Positions 44,780 to 52,887 of a stretch of DNA of 64,000 bases are shown in pieces. This stretch comes from Actinoallomurus oryzae (lineage in GTDB: Bacteria > Actinomycetota > Actinomycetes > Streptosporangiales > Streptosporangiaceae), in the NCBI RefSeq assembly GCF_039541955.1, contig NZ_BAABHF010000069.1:1-64000 (forward strand), in the 5' to 3' direction. Positions within the stretch are counted from its first letter, which is position 1, and the number at the start of each line of letters is the position of its first letter. The notes below the pieces were generated by a model, which saw nothing but the letters and a program-made list of their open reading frames with translations, ran no database searches and was not told where the DNA came from. Made by a program: the position numbers and the translations under genes.

Positions 44780-44880
44780 CAGGGATTCCCCCGACTCGCC
44801 CCTGAGGCCACCCCCACGCCCGCGTGCCCCGGGGGCCGCGGCGTCACGCGCGCGCCGCCGCGCTGGTACGGTCGGCCGAC

Positions 44881-45492
44881 GTGGGGGAGCACTACTTCGC
44901 CGAGCGTCCGCAGGCGCGCAGCCGGCCGGGCACCGTGGACCTCGTCCTGCCCGATCTGCACTTCCGGCTGGCGACCGACCGGGGCATGTTCTCCCCCGAC
45001 CGCGTCGACCTCGGCACACGCGTCCTGCTCGACAGCGTGCCGCCCCCTCCCCCCGACGGCGACCTGCTCGACCTCGGCTGCGGGTACGGGCCGATCGCGC
45101 TGACCATGGCCGCGCGATCGCCGCAGGCGATCGTCTGGGGTGTGGACGTCAACGAACGGGCACTGGAATGCGGGCGGGACAACGCCCAGGCCGCCGGCCT
45201 TGACAACGTAAGGTTCGGACTCGAACGCGACGTCCCGGCCGGCACGCGCTTCGCCGCGATCTGGTCCAACCCGCCGATCCGCATCGGCAAGCCGGCCCTG
45301 CACGGCCTGCTGGACACCTGGCTGCCTCGCCTGGTCCCCGGCGGGCGGGCCCACCTGGTCGTGCAGAAGAACCTCGGCTCGGACTCCCTGCAACGCTGGC
45401 TCCAGAGCCGGGGATGGCCCACCGAACGCCTCACCTCGCGCGCCGGCTACCGGGTCCTGGCCGTCACCAACCCCGAGAAGGACACACCGTGA
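44881..45492 (+). CDS. RsmC-like SAM-dependent methyltransferase
   Basis: This 203-residue enzyme has the RsmC/RlmG small-domain layout: HYFAERPQARSRPGTVDLVL at the start, the DLGCGYGPIALTMA SAM motif I (about residue 61), WGVDVNERAL as motif II and AIWSNPPIRIGK as the NPPI catalytic motif. Methylation of a guanine N2 in 16S rRNA is the family reaction. GTG 44881 is preceded at 8 nt by TACGGT, so the message may be leaderless. Its stop overlaps the trmH-like start (GTGA), giving a two-gene RNA-modification operon. Confidence 0.9.
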   Translation: MGEHYFAERPQARSRPGTVDLVLPDLHFRLATDRGMFSPDRVDLGTRVLLDSVPPPPPDGDLLDLGCGYGPIALTMAARSPQAIVWGVDVNERALECGRDNAQAAGLDNVRFGLERDVPAGTRFAAIWSNPPIRIGKPALHGLLDTWLPRLVPGGRAHLVVQKNLGSDSLQRWLQSRGWPTERLTSRAGYRVLAVTNPEKDTP

Positions 45493-46031
45493 CCACCGCC
45501 GACGCCCGCAGGCAGCTGCGCGCCACCGACGTCAAGCGCCTCAACCGCGGCTGGCGGCGCCGTACCGAAAGCCGGCTCGGCCTGCTCGTGGAGTCGGTGA
45601 CCCAGCCGTTCAACGTCGGCTCGATCATGCGGTCCGCGGCGGCGTTCGGGGTGGAGCACCTGTGGCTCGCCGGCAACGCCGCTCCCCCGACCCACCCCGG
45701 CGCCCGCAAGACCGGGCTGGGCACCGAACGGCTCGTCCCCTGGGACCCGGCCGTCCCCGTCCCCGACGCCGTCCGCGCCGCGCGCGAGGCCGGGTTCCGC
45801 ATCGTCGCGATCGAGCTGACCACCGACGCCCTGCCCCTGCACGAGGCGCCGCTCGACGGCGACGTGTGCCTGGCCGTCGGCGGCGAGGACCACGGCTGCT
45901 CCCCCGCGCTGCTCGGCGCCGCGGACGCGGTCGCCTACATCCCCCAGATCGGGCGCGTCGGCTCTCTCAACGTCGCGGTCGCCACCGCGATCGCCCTGGC
46001 CGAGACCCGGCGCCGCGAATGGGCCCGCTGA
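45489..46031 (+). CDS. SpoU/TrmH family RNA 2'-O-methyltransferase
   Basis: This 180-residue SPOUT enzyme carries the three TrmH motifs: motif 1 QPFNVGSIMRSAAAFGV (about residues 39-55, with the catalytic Arg), motif 2 CLAVGGEDHGCSP and motif 3 IPQIGRVGSLNVAVATAIAL. It should methylate a ribose 2'-O in tRNA or rRNA as a knotted homodimer. GTG 45489 overlaps the stop of the RsmC-like gene, so both are made together. The convergent EF-hand gene ends 74 bp away, with GGCGCCGG/CCGGCGCC inverted repeats between. Confidence 0.92.
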   Translation: MTTADARRQLRATDVKRLNRGWRRRTESRLGLLVESVTQPFNVGSIMRSAAAFGVEHLWLAGNAAPPTHPGARKTGLGTERLVPWDPAVPVPDAVRAAREAGFRIVAIELTTDALPLHEAPLDGDVCLAVGGEDHGCSPALLGAADAVAYIPQIGRVGSLNVAVATAIALAETRRREWAR

Positions 46032-46105
46032 CCCTGCCCGCGGCGCCGGGAAGACCCGCCTGAGACCGGCGCCCTGCCGCGCGGCGCGGGCGGCGGGTTC
46101 GCGGG

Positions 46106-46318
46106 TCAGCCCTTCGCCATGTAGGTGGCGAACTCCGCCAGCGAGATCTCCCCGTCCCCGTTGGAGTCCATCCGCTGGACGACCTCCGTGGCGGTCTCCT
46201 CGGTGATGTCCTCACCGAGGGCCTTCATCAGCTGCTTCAACTCGGTGGCCGAGATGTGCCCGTCCTTGTTCGCATCGACGATCTCGAACGTCGCCGCGTA
46301 GGCGCTGGTGTCCGCCAT
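46106..46318 (-). CDS. Small EF-hand calcium-binding protein
   Basis: This 70-residue protein is one EF-hand pair, with loops DANKDGHISATE (about residues 15-26) and DSNGDGEISLAE (about 51-62). Both keep all Ca2+ ligands at positions 1, 3, 5 and 12 and Gly at 6. It has no signal peptide and should be a cytoplasmic calcium buffer or sensor like other short actinobacterial calmodulin-like proteins. ATG 46318 is preceded by AAGGAAGG. It stands alone, convergent with the TrmH-like gene and divergent from the GDPD gene. Confidence 0.93.
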   Translation of the reverse strand: MADTSAYAATFEIVDANKDGHISATELKQLMKALGEDITEETATEVVQRMDSNGDGEISLAEFATYMAKG

Positions 46319-46467
46319 GATCAAGCCTTCCTTGCTCGGAGACGCGGCCACCGCGGGCCGCAGCGCACGACAACCTAGTCCAAAAGCGGTAACCCGGAAG
46401 ACATGGACACGACGCCGCGGCGGTCGTTTCCCCCGATGGAGTCGGGGCGGGAAGACCCTGCCGCGCG

Positions 46468-46484
46468 CCTTTACGAAGTAAGGT
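46468..46484. repeat. Copy 2 of the 16-bp motif, before the GDPD gene
   Basis: CCTTTACGAAGTAAGGT differs by one base from copies 1 and 3. It overlaps the ribosome binding site of the GDPD gene, where a bound protein could block both transcription and translation initiation. Confidence 0.6.
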
Positions 46485-46489
46485 GAGTG

Positions 46490-47332
46490 GTGAATCGCGT
46501 TACCGGCCGCCGAGCCGCCATACTCGAACAGGTGTCACCGGAGTTTGCGTTCCTCGATCATCCCGGGCCCATCCCGTTCGCCCACCGGGGCGGCTCCCTG
46601 AACGGCCTGGAGAACTCCATGGCGGCGTTCGGCCACGCCATCGACCTGGGCTACCGCTACCTGGAGACGGACGTACGGGCCACGGCCGACGGCGTGCTGC
46701 TCACCTTTCACGACGCCGACCTGGAGCGGGTCACCGGGCGCGCCGGCGAGATCGCCCGCCTGCCCTACGCCGAGGTCGCCACCGCCCGCATCGGCGGCCG
46801 CGAGCCGATCCCGCTGCTGGAGGACGTCCTGGGCGCCTGGCCGGCCGCCCGCCTCAACATCGACGTCAAGGCCGAGACCGCGATCGCCCCGCTCACCGAG
46901 GTGCTGCGCCGCACCAACGCCTGGGACCGCGTGTGCGTGACCTCCTTCTCCTCCCGGCGGCTGAGACTCGTACGCGCCCGCATGCGGCTGCTCGCCGGCC
47001 ACGACGTGTGCACCGCGCTCGGCCCCCGCGGGGTCGCCGCGCTGCGCGCCCACTCCCTCGCCGGGCCGCTGTCGGTGCTGCTGCGCACCGCCGCGACCGG
47101 CGCGCCGTGCGCCCAGGTGCCCTACCGGCTCGGCCGCAGCCGCTTCGTCACCCCCTCCTTCCTCGCCGGCGCGCACACCCTCGGCCTGAAGGTCCACGCC
47201 TGGACCGTCAACGACGCCACCGAGATGGCGCGGCTGCTCGATCTGGGCATCGACGGCATCATCACCGACGACATCGAGACCCTCCGGGACCTGATGAAGG
47301 CCCGCGGCCTGTGGGCGACCGCCACCACATGA
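46490..47332 (+). CDS. Glycerophosphodiester phosphodiesterase
   Basis: This 280-residue TIM-barrel enzyme splits glycerophosphodiesters into glycerol-3-phosphate and an alcohol. The GDPD signature is clear: FAHRGGSLNGLENSMAAF (catalytic His and Arg, about residue 32), YLETDVRATADGVLLTFHD (metal ligands and second catalytic His) and VHAWTVNDATEMARLLDLGIDGIITDD near the end. No signal peptide is seen, so it acts in the cytoplasm. GTG 46490 (or 46487) follows AAGGTGAG. The stop overlaps the start of the UMF1-type transporter (ATGA), a common actinobacterial pairing. Confidence 0.93.
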   Translation: MNRVTGRRAAILEQVSPEFAFLDHPGPIPFAHRGGSLNGLENSMAAFGHAIDLGYRYLETDVRATADGVLLTFHDADLERVTGRAGEIARLPYAEVATARIGGREPIPLLEDVLGAWPAARLNIDVKAETAIAPLTEVLRRTNAWDRVCVTSFSSRRLRLVRARMRLLAGHDVCTALGPRGVAALRAHSLAGPLSVLLRTAATGAPCAQVPYRLGRSRFVTPSFLAGAHTLGLKVHAWTVNDATEMARLLDLGIDGIITDDIETLRDLMKARGLWATATT

Positions 47333-48759
47333 CCGGGCGAAACGACCGAATCGACGAAACGGCCCCCATGATCACCCCCTCCGGCGAAGCCGGGCCCACG
47401 ACCGGGCGCAGCGAGACGGCGCCCGCCGCGGCGGCTCCGGGCAGCCGCCGCCGCGAGCAGCGCGGCTGGTACTTCTACGACTGGGCCAACTCCGCCTTCT
47501 CCACCACGGTCGTGACCGTCTTCCTCGGCCCGTACCTGAGCACGATCGCCCGCGCCGCCGCGGACGCGCACGGCTGGGTCCACCCGCTGGGCCTGGACGT
47601 CCGCGCCAAGGCCGTCTTCCCCTTCGCCGTCACCGTCTCGGTGATCGCCCAGGTCGTGCTGCTGCCCGTCACCGGCGCCGTCATCGACCACACCGGCCGT
47701 AAACGCTGCACCCTCGCCCTGTTCGCCTACCTCGGCTCGTTCGCCACGATCGGGCTGTTCTTCGCCTCCGGCGGCCGCTACCTGCTCGCCGCGGCCCTGT
47801 TCATCCTCGCCAACATCTCCCTGGGCTGCGCCGACGTCGCCTACAACGCCTTCCTGCCCGACATCGCCGACCCCGACGAACGCGACGCGATCTCCTCCCG
47901 CGGCTGGGGCATCGGCTACCTCGGCGGCGGGCTGCTGCTCGCCCTCAACCTCGTGCTGTACCTGCTGCACGACTCCTTCGGGCTGTCACAGGCCATGGCG
48001 GTACGGATCAGCCTCGCCTCGGCCGGCGTGTGGTGGGCCGCCTTCACGCTCATCCCGCTGCGCCGCCTGCGCGACCGGCACCGGGCCCGTACGGGCGAGA
48101 CCGCGTTCGGCGCCGTACGGGCCGGGTTCGCCCAGCTCGGCCTCACCCTCAAGGACCTGCGCAACCGGCCGGTCACGCTGCTGTTCCTGCTGGCGTTCCT
48201 GATCTACAACGACGGCGTGCAGACCGTGATCACGCTCGCGGCGACGTACGCGACCGAAGAACTCGACCTGGGCCAGTCCGTCGTGATCGGCGCGGTGCTG
48301 CTCGTGCAGTTCGTGGCGTTCGGCGGGGCGCTGCTGCTCGGCCGGCTCGCCGACCGGTACGGCACCCGCCGCGTCGTGCTGACCTCGCTCGTCGCCTGGA
48401 CGGTCGTCGTGCTGGCCAGCTACACGCTGCAACGCGGCTCGATCGCGCAGTTCATCGTCCTGGCCGCCGTGATCGGCGTGGTCATGGGCGGCACGCAGGC
48501 CCTGTCACGGTCGCTGTTCTCCCACCTGGTGCCGCGTGAGCGCACCGCGGAGTACTTCGGGTTCTATGAGATCAGCGACAAGGGCACGAGCTGGATCGGC
48601 CCGCTGGTGTTCGCGTTCGCCCTGCAGCTGACCGACAGCTACCGCAGCGCGATCGTCTCCCTGGTGATCTTCTTCGTGGTCGGGTTCGCGCTGCTGATCA
48701 CCGTGGACGTCCCCCGCGGCGTCCGCGAGGCCGGCAACCCCCTCCCCCGCCGCGTCTGA
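47329..48759 (+). CDS. UMF1 family MFS transporter (Atg22-like)
   Basis: This 476-residue membrane transporter of the UMF1/Atg22-like class has about 12 helices. The diagnostic start is RGWYFYDWANSAFSTTVVTVFLGPYLS (about residues 45-71). NAFLPDIADPDERDAISSRGWGIGYLGGGLLL follows in the first half and YFGFYEISDKGTSWIGPLVFA in the second. Relatives export amino acids or related compounds from vacuoles in yeast; the bacterial substrate is unknown. It is translationally coupled to the GDPD gene upstream. No terminator is evident before the rbpA promoter region. Confidence 0.93.
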   Translation: MTGRNDRIDETAPMITPSGEAGPTTGRSETAPAAAAPGSRRREQRGWYFYDWANSAFSTTVVTVFLGPYLSTIARAAADAHGWVHPLGLDVRAKAVFPFAVTVSVIAQVVLLPVTGAVIDHTGRKRCTLALFAYLGSFATIGLFFASGGRYLLAAALFILANISLGCADVAYNAFLPDIADPDERDAISSRGWGIGYLGGGLLLALNLVLYLLHDSFGLSQAMAVRISLASAGVWWAAFTLIPLRRLRDRHRARTGETAFGAVRAGFAQLGLTLKDLRNRPVTLLFLLAFLIYNDGVQTVITLAATYATEELDLGQSVVIGAVLLVQFVAFGGALLLGRLADRYGTRRVVLTSLVAWTVVVLASYTLQRGSIAQFIVLAAVIGVVMGGTQALSRSLFSHLVPRERTAEYFGFYEISDKGTSWIGPLVFAFALQLTDSYRSAIVSLVIFFVVGFALLITVDVPRGVREAGNPLPRRV

Positions 48760-48865
48760 GCCACCGCAGGGCCCCGGCGGCCGGCACCGCCGCGCCGGCA
48801 CCGGACGATCTTCGACCGCCCGCGCGGACGCGTGAAAACCGCAGGGTTGGACCGGCGCTGAGGCG

Positions 48866-48891
48866 GGAATCTTGTGACGGTATCCAGCGTT
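48866..48891 (+). promoter_or_regulatory. Sigma-R-type promoter of rbpA
   Basis: GGAAT (48866-48870) and GTT (48889-48891) are exactly 18 bp apart, the consensus for Streptomyces sigma-R, which answers thiol-oxidative stress. rbpA is a known sigma-R target in S. coelicolor. Its ATG lies 43 bp downstream with GGGAGG in between. Confidence 0.8.
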
Positions 48892-48934
48892 GCTCCACTA
48901 ACGAGAACGCAAGCCGTCTGGGAGGCACGTCACG

Positions 48935-49279
48935 ATGGCCGAGCGCGCACTTCGCGGCACCCGACTCGGAGCCACAAGCTACGAGAACGACCGAAACACC
49001 GACCTGGCACCCCGTCAGGAGGTCATGTACGACTGCCCGAAGGGCCACCGGTTCACCGTCATCCTGGCCGCCGAGGCCGAGGTGCCGATGACCTGGGAGT
49101 GCCGGAGTTGCGGCGCCACGGCCCTGATGGTCGACGGGGAGATGCCACAGTCCAAGAAGGGCAAACCCCCGCGCACCCACTGGGACATGCTCATGGAACG
49201 CCGCTCGATCGAAGATCTGGAAGAGGTCCTCGCCGAGCGCCTGGCCGTGTTGCGGGCCCAACGCAGGAAGACCGCCTGA
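48935..49279 (+). CDS. rbpA: RNA polymerase-binding protein RbpA
   Basis: This 114-residue actinobacterial transcription factor binds the principal sigma factor and RNA polymerase and stabilises open complexes. The N-terminal tail (RGTRLGATSYENDRN), the zinc-type core with YDCPKGHRF and WECRSCGATAL (residues 31-62), the basic linker KKGKPPRTHWDMLMERRS and the sigma-interacting helix SIEDLEEVLAERLAVLR are all present. ATG 48935 follows GGGAGG. A sigma-R-like promoter lies upstream and a strong hairpin directly downstream, so it is a single-gene unit. Confidence 0.98.
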   Translation: MAERALRGTRLGATSYENDRNTDLAPRQEVMYDCPKGHRFTVILAAEAEVPMTWECRSCGATALMVDGEMPQSKKGKPPRTHWDMLMERRSIEDLEEVLAERLAVLRAQRRKTA

Positions 49280-49293
49280 CCCGAAGAATCGTT

Positions 49294-49334
49294 GACGGGC
49301 CGTGCCGCCAGACCCCTCGGCGGCACGGCCCGTC
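49294..49334. terminator. rbpA terminator hairpin
   Basis: Arms 49294-49309 and 49319-49334 pair perfectly over 16 bp with a 9-nt loop. No T-run follows, which is usual for strong actinomycete stem-loops. It begins 15 bp after the rbpA stop. Confidence 0.85.
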
Positions 49335-49435
49335 GCCGTTCGGTGCCGTCAACGGGCGTGCCACCGGCCGCGACCGAGCGTGACCGCGAGGCCCGGCGAG
49401 AGGTCACCGGCGCGTGCAGCCTGCGGCAGGGCGCG

Positions 49436-50056
49436 TCAGGGGCCGAACAGGGCTCGTGCGGCGGTCTCATCGCCTTCGACGTCGACGAGCCCATGGACGT
49501 CGTCGAGGGTGAGCGCACCCGCTGCCAGCCCGAGAACGATCGGGGCGTCGGCGCGCACGACGACATCGAGATCGCGACCATCATGCAGGGCCACCTCCAC
49601 ACCCGAGCGCGTAGACCGCACCTGGAGCAGCCGGCCGTCGACCGCGATCCCCACCGCCGACGCCTGGGGTACGGCCCTGTGGGCGAGCAGGGCCCGGAGA
49701 CCGACGACGAGCCATTCGACCTGGAAGCGGTCGCCGCCCGACCCGCGCGCCATGAGCGGCGTGGACCAGCGGATGAGGCCCTCGACCGGCTCCCGCAGCT
49801 CCGCGCCCCATGGGGTGAGCGCGTACACGATGGCGTTGCCCTCCTCTGCCAACCGCCGCTCGACCACCCCGGCGGTCTCAAGGTCGCGAAGACGGTCGGC
49901 GAGCAGGTTGGTGGCCACGCCGCCGAGCCCGTCGAGCAGCTCGCGGTAGCGGGCGGGACCGATGAGGAGCTGGCGGACGATGAGCAGATTCCACCGGTCG
50001 CCGACGACATCGAGTGCCCGGGCGAGACCGCAGTACTGGCCGTAGCTCCGACTCAT
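49436..50056 (-). CDS. HxlR family regulator with C-terminal SCP2-like domain
   Basis: The first 105 residues are a classic HxlR winged helix: ALDVVGDRWNLLIVRQLLIGPARYRELLDGLGGVATNLLADRLRDLE, then GNAIVYALTPWGAELREPV. The remaining 100 residues end in a segment (VVVRADAPIVLGLAAGALTLDDVH, then GLVDVEGDETAARALFG) that resembles the sterol-carrier (SCP2-like) fold common as a partner domain in actinobacterial HxlR proteins. It may bind a hydrophobic ligand. ATG 50056 is used (GTG 50065 is possible). It is divergent from a mycothiol-type enzyme that also ends in an SCP2-like domain. Confidence 0.85.
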   Translation of the reverse strand: MSRSYGQYCGLARALDVVGDRWNLLIVRQLLIGPARYRELLDGLGGVATNLLADRLRDLETAGVVERRLAEEGNAIVYALTPWGAELREPVEGLIRWSTPLMARGSGGDRFQVEWLVVGLRALLAHRAVPQASAVGIAVDGRLLQVRSTRSGVEVALHDGRDLDVVVRADAPIVLGLAAGALTLDDVHGLVDVEGDETAARALFGP

Positions 50057-50288
50057 GGCGGCCACTTTACATTCTCAAGCTTCACTGACAATATCCAGCA
50101 CATCGCCGGTAGGTGATCAAGGCCGACGCCGCGGCACGGCGACCCGACCCGGTCGTCGGTCGATCGCGACGTGATCGGCGCCCTGCGGGAGGGGTCCGGC
50201 CGCGGCGCCCTGGCCGGGGCCTGTCGCCGGCCGGCCCGGGCCGTGGGACGGCCACCGCCGCAAGCGCTCACGCCACAGGAGTGAACCG

Positions 50289-51185
50289 ATGACCGACACC
50301 CCCTACCCCGGGCGAGGCCCGGACGCCGACGCCCGGGAGGGTGCCGACACGGTCCGGGCCGCGACGCACGGCGGCGCACCCGACACCATGACCCGGGCAC
50401 GTGCGGCGTTGCGGGAGGTGGTTCCCCGCCTCGTCACCCTCCTGCGGAGCGTCCCCGACACCGGCTCCGCCGCGGTCGGCACCTGGACGGTGGGCGATGT
50501 CGCGGCTCACCTGACCCATGTTCTCCGCATGGACACCGACGCCCTCGCCGGAGCACCGGTCCCCGAGGCCACGGTGACAACGGCGGGAATGGCCGAGGCC
50601 AACGCCGAGATGCTGGCCCTGGACGACGAACGGGCCCCATCGGTACTCGCCGATCACATCGGCACGCTGGCAGACGAGTTCGACGCCGTCGCGTCGCGTT
50701 CGCGGGCGGCCACCGTCGATTGGCTGCAAGGCACCCCCCTGCCGCCGTCGGCGGTGGCGTGCCACCTGCTCGAGGAATGCCTGATCCACGGCCATGACAT
50801 CGCCACGGCGACCGGGCGCCCGTGGCCGATCCGGCGCCACCACGCTCTGCTCGCCATCGAGGGCGCCGTACTTCCGCTCATCGCGGCTCTGCCGCCCACA
50901 GCCATGGTGAACCAGGACAGGGCGGGGTCTTTCCGAGCCCGCTTCGACTTGCGCCTGCGCGGAGGCCGACGCACGCTCATGGTCTTCGACCGCGGGTCGT
51001 TGACGATCGAGGCGGGGGACGCGCGCGACGTTGACGCCCATCTGTCCGCCGACCCCGCCGCGCTGATGCTGGTGTTCATCGGCCGACAAGCGATAGGGAG
51101 ACCGCTCCTTGGCGGAAAGCTCACCGCCTGGGGCCCTCGACCCTGGAAACTCCTCCGCATGCTCACCGTCATCAGCCCCCCGTAG
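50289..51185 (+). CDS. Maleylpyruvate isomerase family mycothiol-dependent enzyme
   Basis: This 298-residue protein has a DinB/MDMPI four-helix domain (about residues 35-190: GTWTVGDVAAHLTHVLR with the first metal His, and CHLLEECLIHGHDIATATGRPWPI with the others). A C-terminal SCP2-like domain follows (AHLSADPAALMLVFIGRQAIGRPLLGGKLTAWG). The family uses mycothiol or other low-molecular-weight thiols for isomerisation or transfer reactions. The exact substrate is unknown. ATG 50289 is preceded by AGGAG at 8 nt. It is divergent from the HxlR regulator across 232 bp without other genes and is probably its target. Confidence 0.85.
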   Translation: MTDTPYPGRGPDADAREGADTVRAATHGGAPDTMTRARAALREVVPRLVTLLRSVPDTGSAAVGTWTVGDVAAHLTHVLRMDTDALAGAPVPEATVTTAGMAEANAEMLALDDERAPSVLADHIGTLADEFDAVASRSRAATVDWLQGTPLPPSAVACHLLEECLIHGHDIATATGRPWPIRRHHALLAIEGAVLPLIAALPPTAMVNQDRAGSFRARFDLRLRGGRRTLMVFDRGSLTIEAGDARDVDAHLSADPAALMLVFIGRQAIGRPLLGGKLTAWGPRPWKLLRMLTVISPP

Positions 51186-51286
51186 GCCGTCAGGCTCCGA
51201 TCACACGGGCCGTTCCCGACGGCGGCTGGTGCACGTCCGTTGACGGCACCCGTCGTTGCGCGCCGCCCTCCCGTACGGGCGGGCGC

Positions 51287-51814
51287 TCAGCGCGGCTCCG
51301 GAGGGTCTTCCTCGATCACTTCGCCCCGTACGACGCGGTGGCCGGTGCCCGTGCCGCCCGCAGAGCCGCTCTGCGGGCCCGGTTCGCTCCGGGGCCGGGG
51401 CATGTCGCCGAATCCCCCGAAGGAGGCCGCTGCGCGGCTCTGCGCGACGCGGACGCGGCGCCCGACGTACGCCGACAGCGCCCGGCGTACGAGCGGCCGG
51501 GTGAACGGCAGGACGAACACCAGGCCCGCGACGTCGGTGAGGAAGCCGGGCGTCAGCAGCAGGACGCCGCCGACGAGCACCAGCGCGGCGTCGGCCAGCT
51601 CACGGTCGGGCAGCCCGCCCTGCCGGAACGACTCGGTCAGCGCGCGCCAGGCCCGCCGCCCTTCGCGGCGTATGATCCACGCGCCCAGCAGGCTCTCCAA
51701 GATCAGCAGAGCCACCGTGGGCCATCCGCCGATGGCGTGACCGACCTGGAGGATCACATAGATCTCCAGGACCGGAACCGCCAGGAAGGCGATGACCAGC
51801 GTCGCGCGCAGCAT
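51287..51814 (-). CDS. fxsA: FxsA family membrane protein
   Basis: This 175-residue inner-membrane protein is of the FxsA type: VLEIYVILQVGHAIGGWPTVALLILESLLGAWIIRREGRRAW in the first part (helices 1 and 2), then ADAALVLVGGVLLLTPGFLTDVAGLVFVLP as helices 3 and 4. A Gly/Pro-rich cytoplasmic tail follows from about residue 120. E. coli FxsA suppresses F exclusion of phage T7. The role in actinomycetes is unknown. ATG 51814 is close to GGAGG; ATG 51841 is an alternative. It lies between the VOC gene and the mycothiol-type enzyme. Confidence 0.9.
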   Translation of the reverse strand: MLRATLVIAFLAVPVLEIYVILQVGHAIGGWPTVALLILESLLGAWIIRREGRRAWRALTESFRQGGLPDRELADAALVLVGGVLLLTPGFLTDVAGLVFVLPFTRPLVRRALSAYVGRRVRVAQSRAAASFGGFGDMPRPRSEPGPQSGSAGGTGTGHRVVRGEVIEEDPPEPR

Positions 51815-51876
51815 GCCTCCATTGTGACCCGCCGGGCGCATGGTTCGCGCGCCCGGCCGCACATCGGGCGCCACTG

Positions 51877-52257
51877 TCACGGGACCGCGGTGAACAGTTC
51901 GTAGCTGTGACCGTCAGGGTCGCGGACATAGACGCCCCGCCCCCCGCCGAGATGGTTCACCTGCCGGTCCCAGCCGTTCGCCGGCCCGGAGCCGAACGCG
52001 ATCCCCGGCGCCCGCCGCAGGCGCGTCAGCACGCCGTCGAAGGTGGCGTCGTCGACGAGGAACGCGTAATGGCCCGGCGTGGCCCCGCGCCGGTCATCGA
52101 AGTCGAAGGTCAGGTCGCCGTTGATCCGTACCGGCGAGAACGGCCCGGCGTCCGCGTCCGGCGCGGGGGCCGGCAGGCCCAGCAGGTCCGCCAGGAACGC
52201 GGCCGAGGCGCGCCGGTCGCTCGCGGGCACGATCAGGTGGTTCAGCACGACGGGCAT
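51877..52257 (-). CDS. VOC superfamily (glyoxalase/dioxygenase-like) protein
   Basis: This 126-residue protein consists of one pair of VOC beta-alpha-beta-beta-beta units. It has LNHLIVPASDRRASAAFLADLLGL at the start (metal His), a GHYAFLVDDATFDGVLTRL half and the terminal VYVRDPDGHSYELFT with the metal Glu. Such proteins act as isomerases, extradiol oxygenases or drug-binding resistance proteins. ATG 52257 directly follows the operator region shared with the divergent MarR gene, which probably represses it. The inducer and substrate are unknown. Confidence 0.9.
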   Translation of the reverse strand: MPVVLNHLIVPASDRRASAAFLADLLGLPAPAPDADAGPFSPVRINGDLTFDFDDRRGATPGHYAFLVDDATFDGVLTRLRRAPGIAFGSGPANGWDRQVNHLGGGRGVYVRDPDGHSYELFTAVP

Positions 52258-52275
52258 GGCGTCACTCCCTCAAAT

Positions 52276-52312
52276 GTATGCGAATCGCATACGAATATAC
52301 ATGCGATTCGCA
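52276..52312. promoter_or_regulatory. Two MarR operators between VOC and MarR genes
   Basis: GTATGCGAATCGCATAC (52276-52292) is a perfect 17-bp palindrome, and TGCGATTCGCA (52302-52312) is a second, shorter one with the same TGCGA/TCGCA arms. Their centres are 23 bp apart in the 71-bp spacer of two divergent genes. Confidence 0.78.
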
Positions 52313-52328
52313 CGTATAGGATGGCGTC

Positions 52329-52787
52329 ATGCGTCCCGATGAGACCGACGGTCCCGATGAGGCCGACGACGGCGGGCCGGCGCTGTTCCGGCTGGTGCGG
52401 TTCTGGTCACGCCGCTGGAGCGGCCTGGCCGCCGAGGAGCTGACCGGGCAGGCGCGCCACGTCCAGCACATCCTCACCGTCGAGGCGGTCGAGGGCGCGG
52501 CCGAGGCCGACGTGGGCACGATCGCGCACCGGCTGGGCCTGGACCACTCCGGCGCCAGCCGCATGGCCCGCGACGCGGTCGCCGCGGGCTACCTCGTACG
52601 CGCGGCCTCCGAGCGCGACCGCCGGCGCGCGTCGCTGCGCCTGACCGCCGACGGCCGGGCGCTGCTGGAGGGCTCGCGGCGGTGGCAGCGCCGGACCTTC
52701 GCCGAGCTCACCACCGGCTGGGACCGGGCCGACCGCGAGCGCTTCGCCGCCTACCTGCGGCGGCTCGCCGACGAGCAGGGCGCCTGA
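52329..52787 (+). CDS. MarR family transcriptional regulator
   Basis: This 152-residue protein has the winged-helix core GTIAHRLGLDHSGASRMARDAVAAGYLVRA (about residues 63-92) and the wing ASERDRRRASLRLTADG. An acidic N-terminus precedes it. ATG 52329 follows the double palindrome at 52276-52312 with no ribosome binding site, suggesting a leaderless message. It most likely represses the divergent VOC gene and itself. It is convergent with ppm1, and copy 3 of the repeated 16-bp motif lies between them. Confidence 0.9.
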   Translation: MRPDETDGPDEADDGGPALFRLVRFWSRRWSGLAAEELTGQARHVQHILTVEAVEGAAEADVGTIAHRLGLDHSGASRMARDAVAAGYLVRAASERDRRRASLRLTADGRALLEGSRRWQRRTFAELTTGWDRADRERFAAYLRRLADEQGA

Positions 52788-52819
52788 GATTCGTCATGCG
52801 TGAGGATCACCGGCACCCG

Positions 52820-52836
52820 CCTTTACGTAGTAAGGT
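52820..52836. repeat. Copy 3 of the 16-bp motif, between convergent genes
   Basis: CCTTTACGTAGTAAGGT is identical over 16 bp to copy 1 (27945-27960). It sits in the 100-bp spacer between the ends of marR and ppm1, where a promoter operator would not be expected. Confidence 0.6.
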
Positions 52837-52887
52837 CGCGCCTGGCCGCGGGAGGTACGGCACCGCTCCCGGCCGCCGCGCGCTCTC

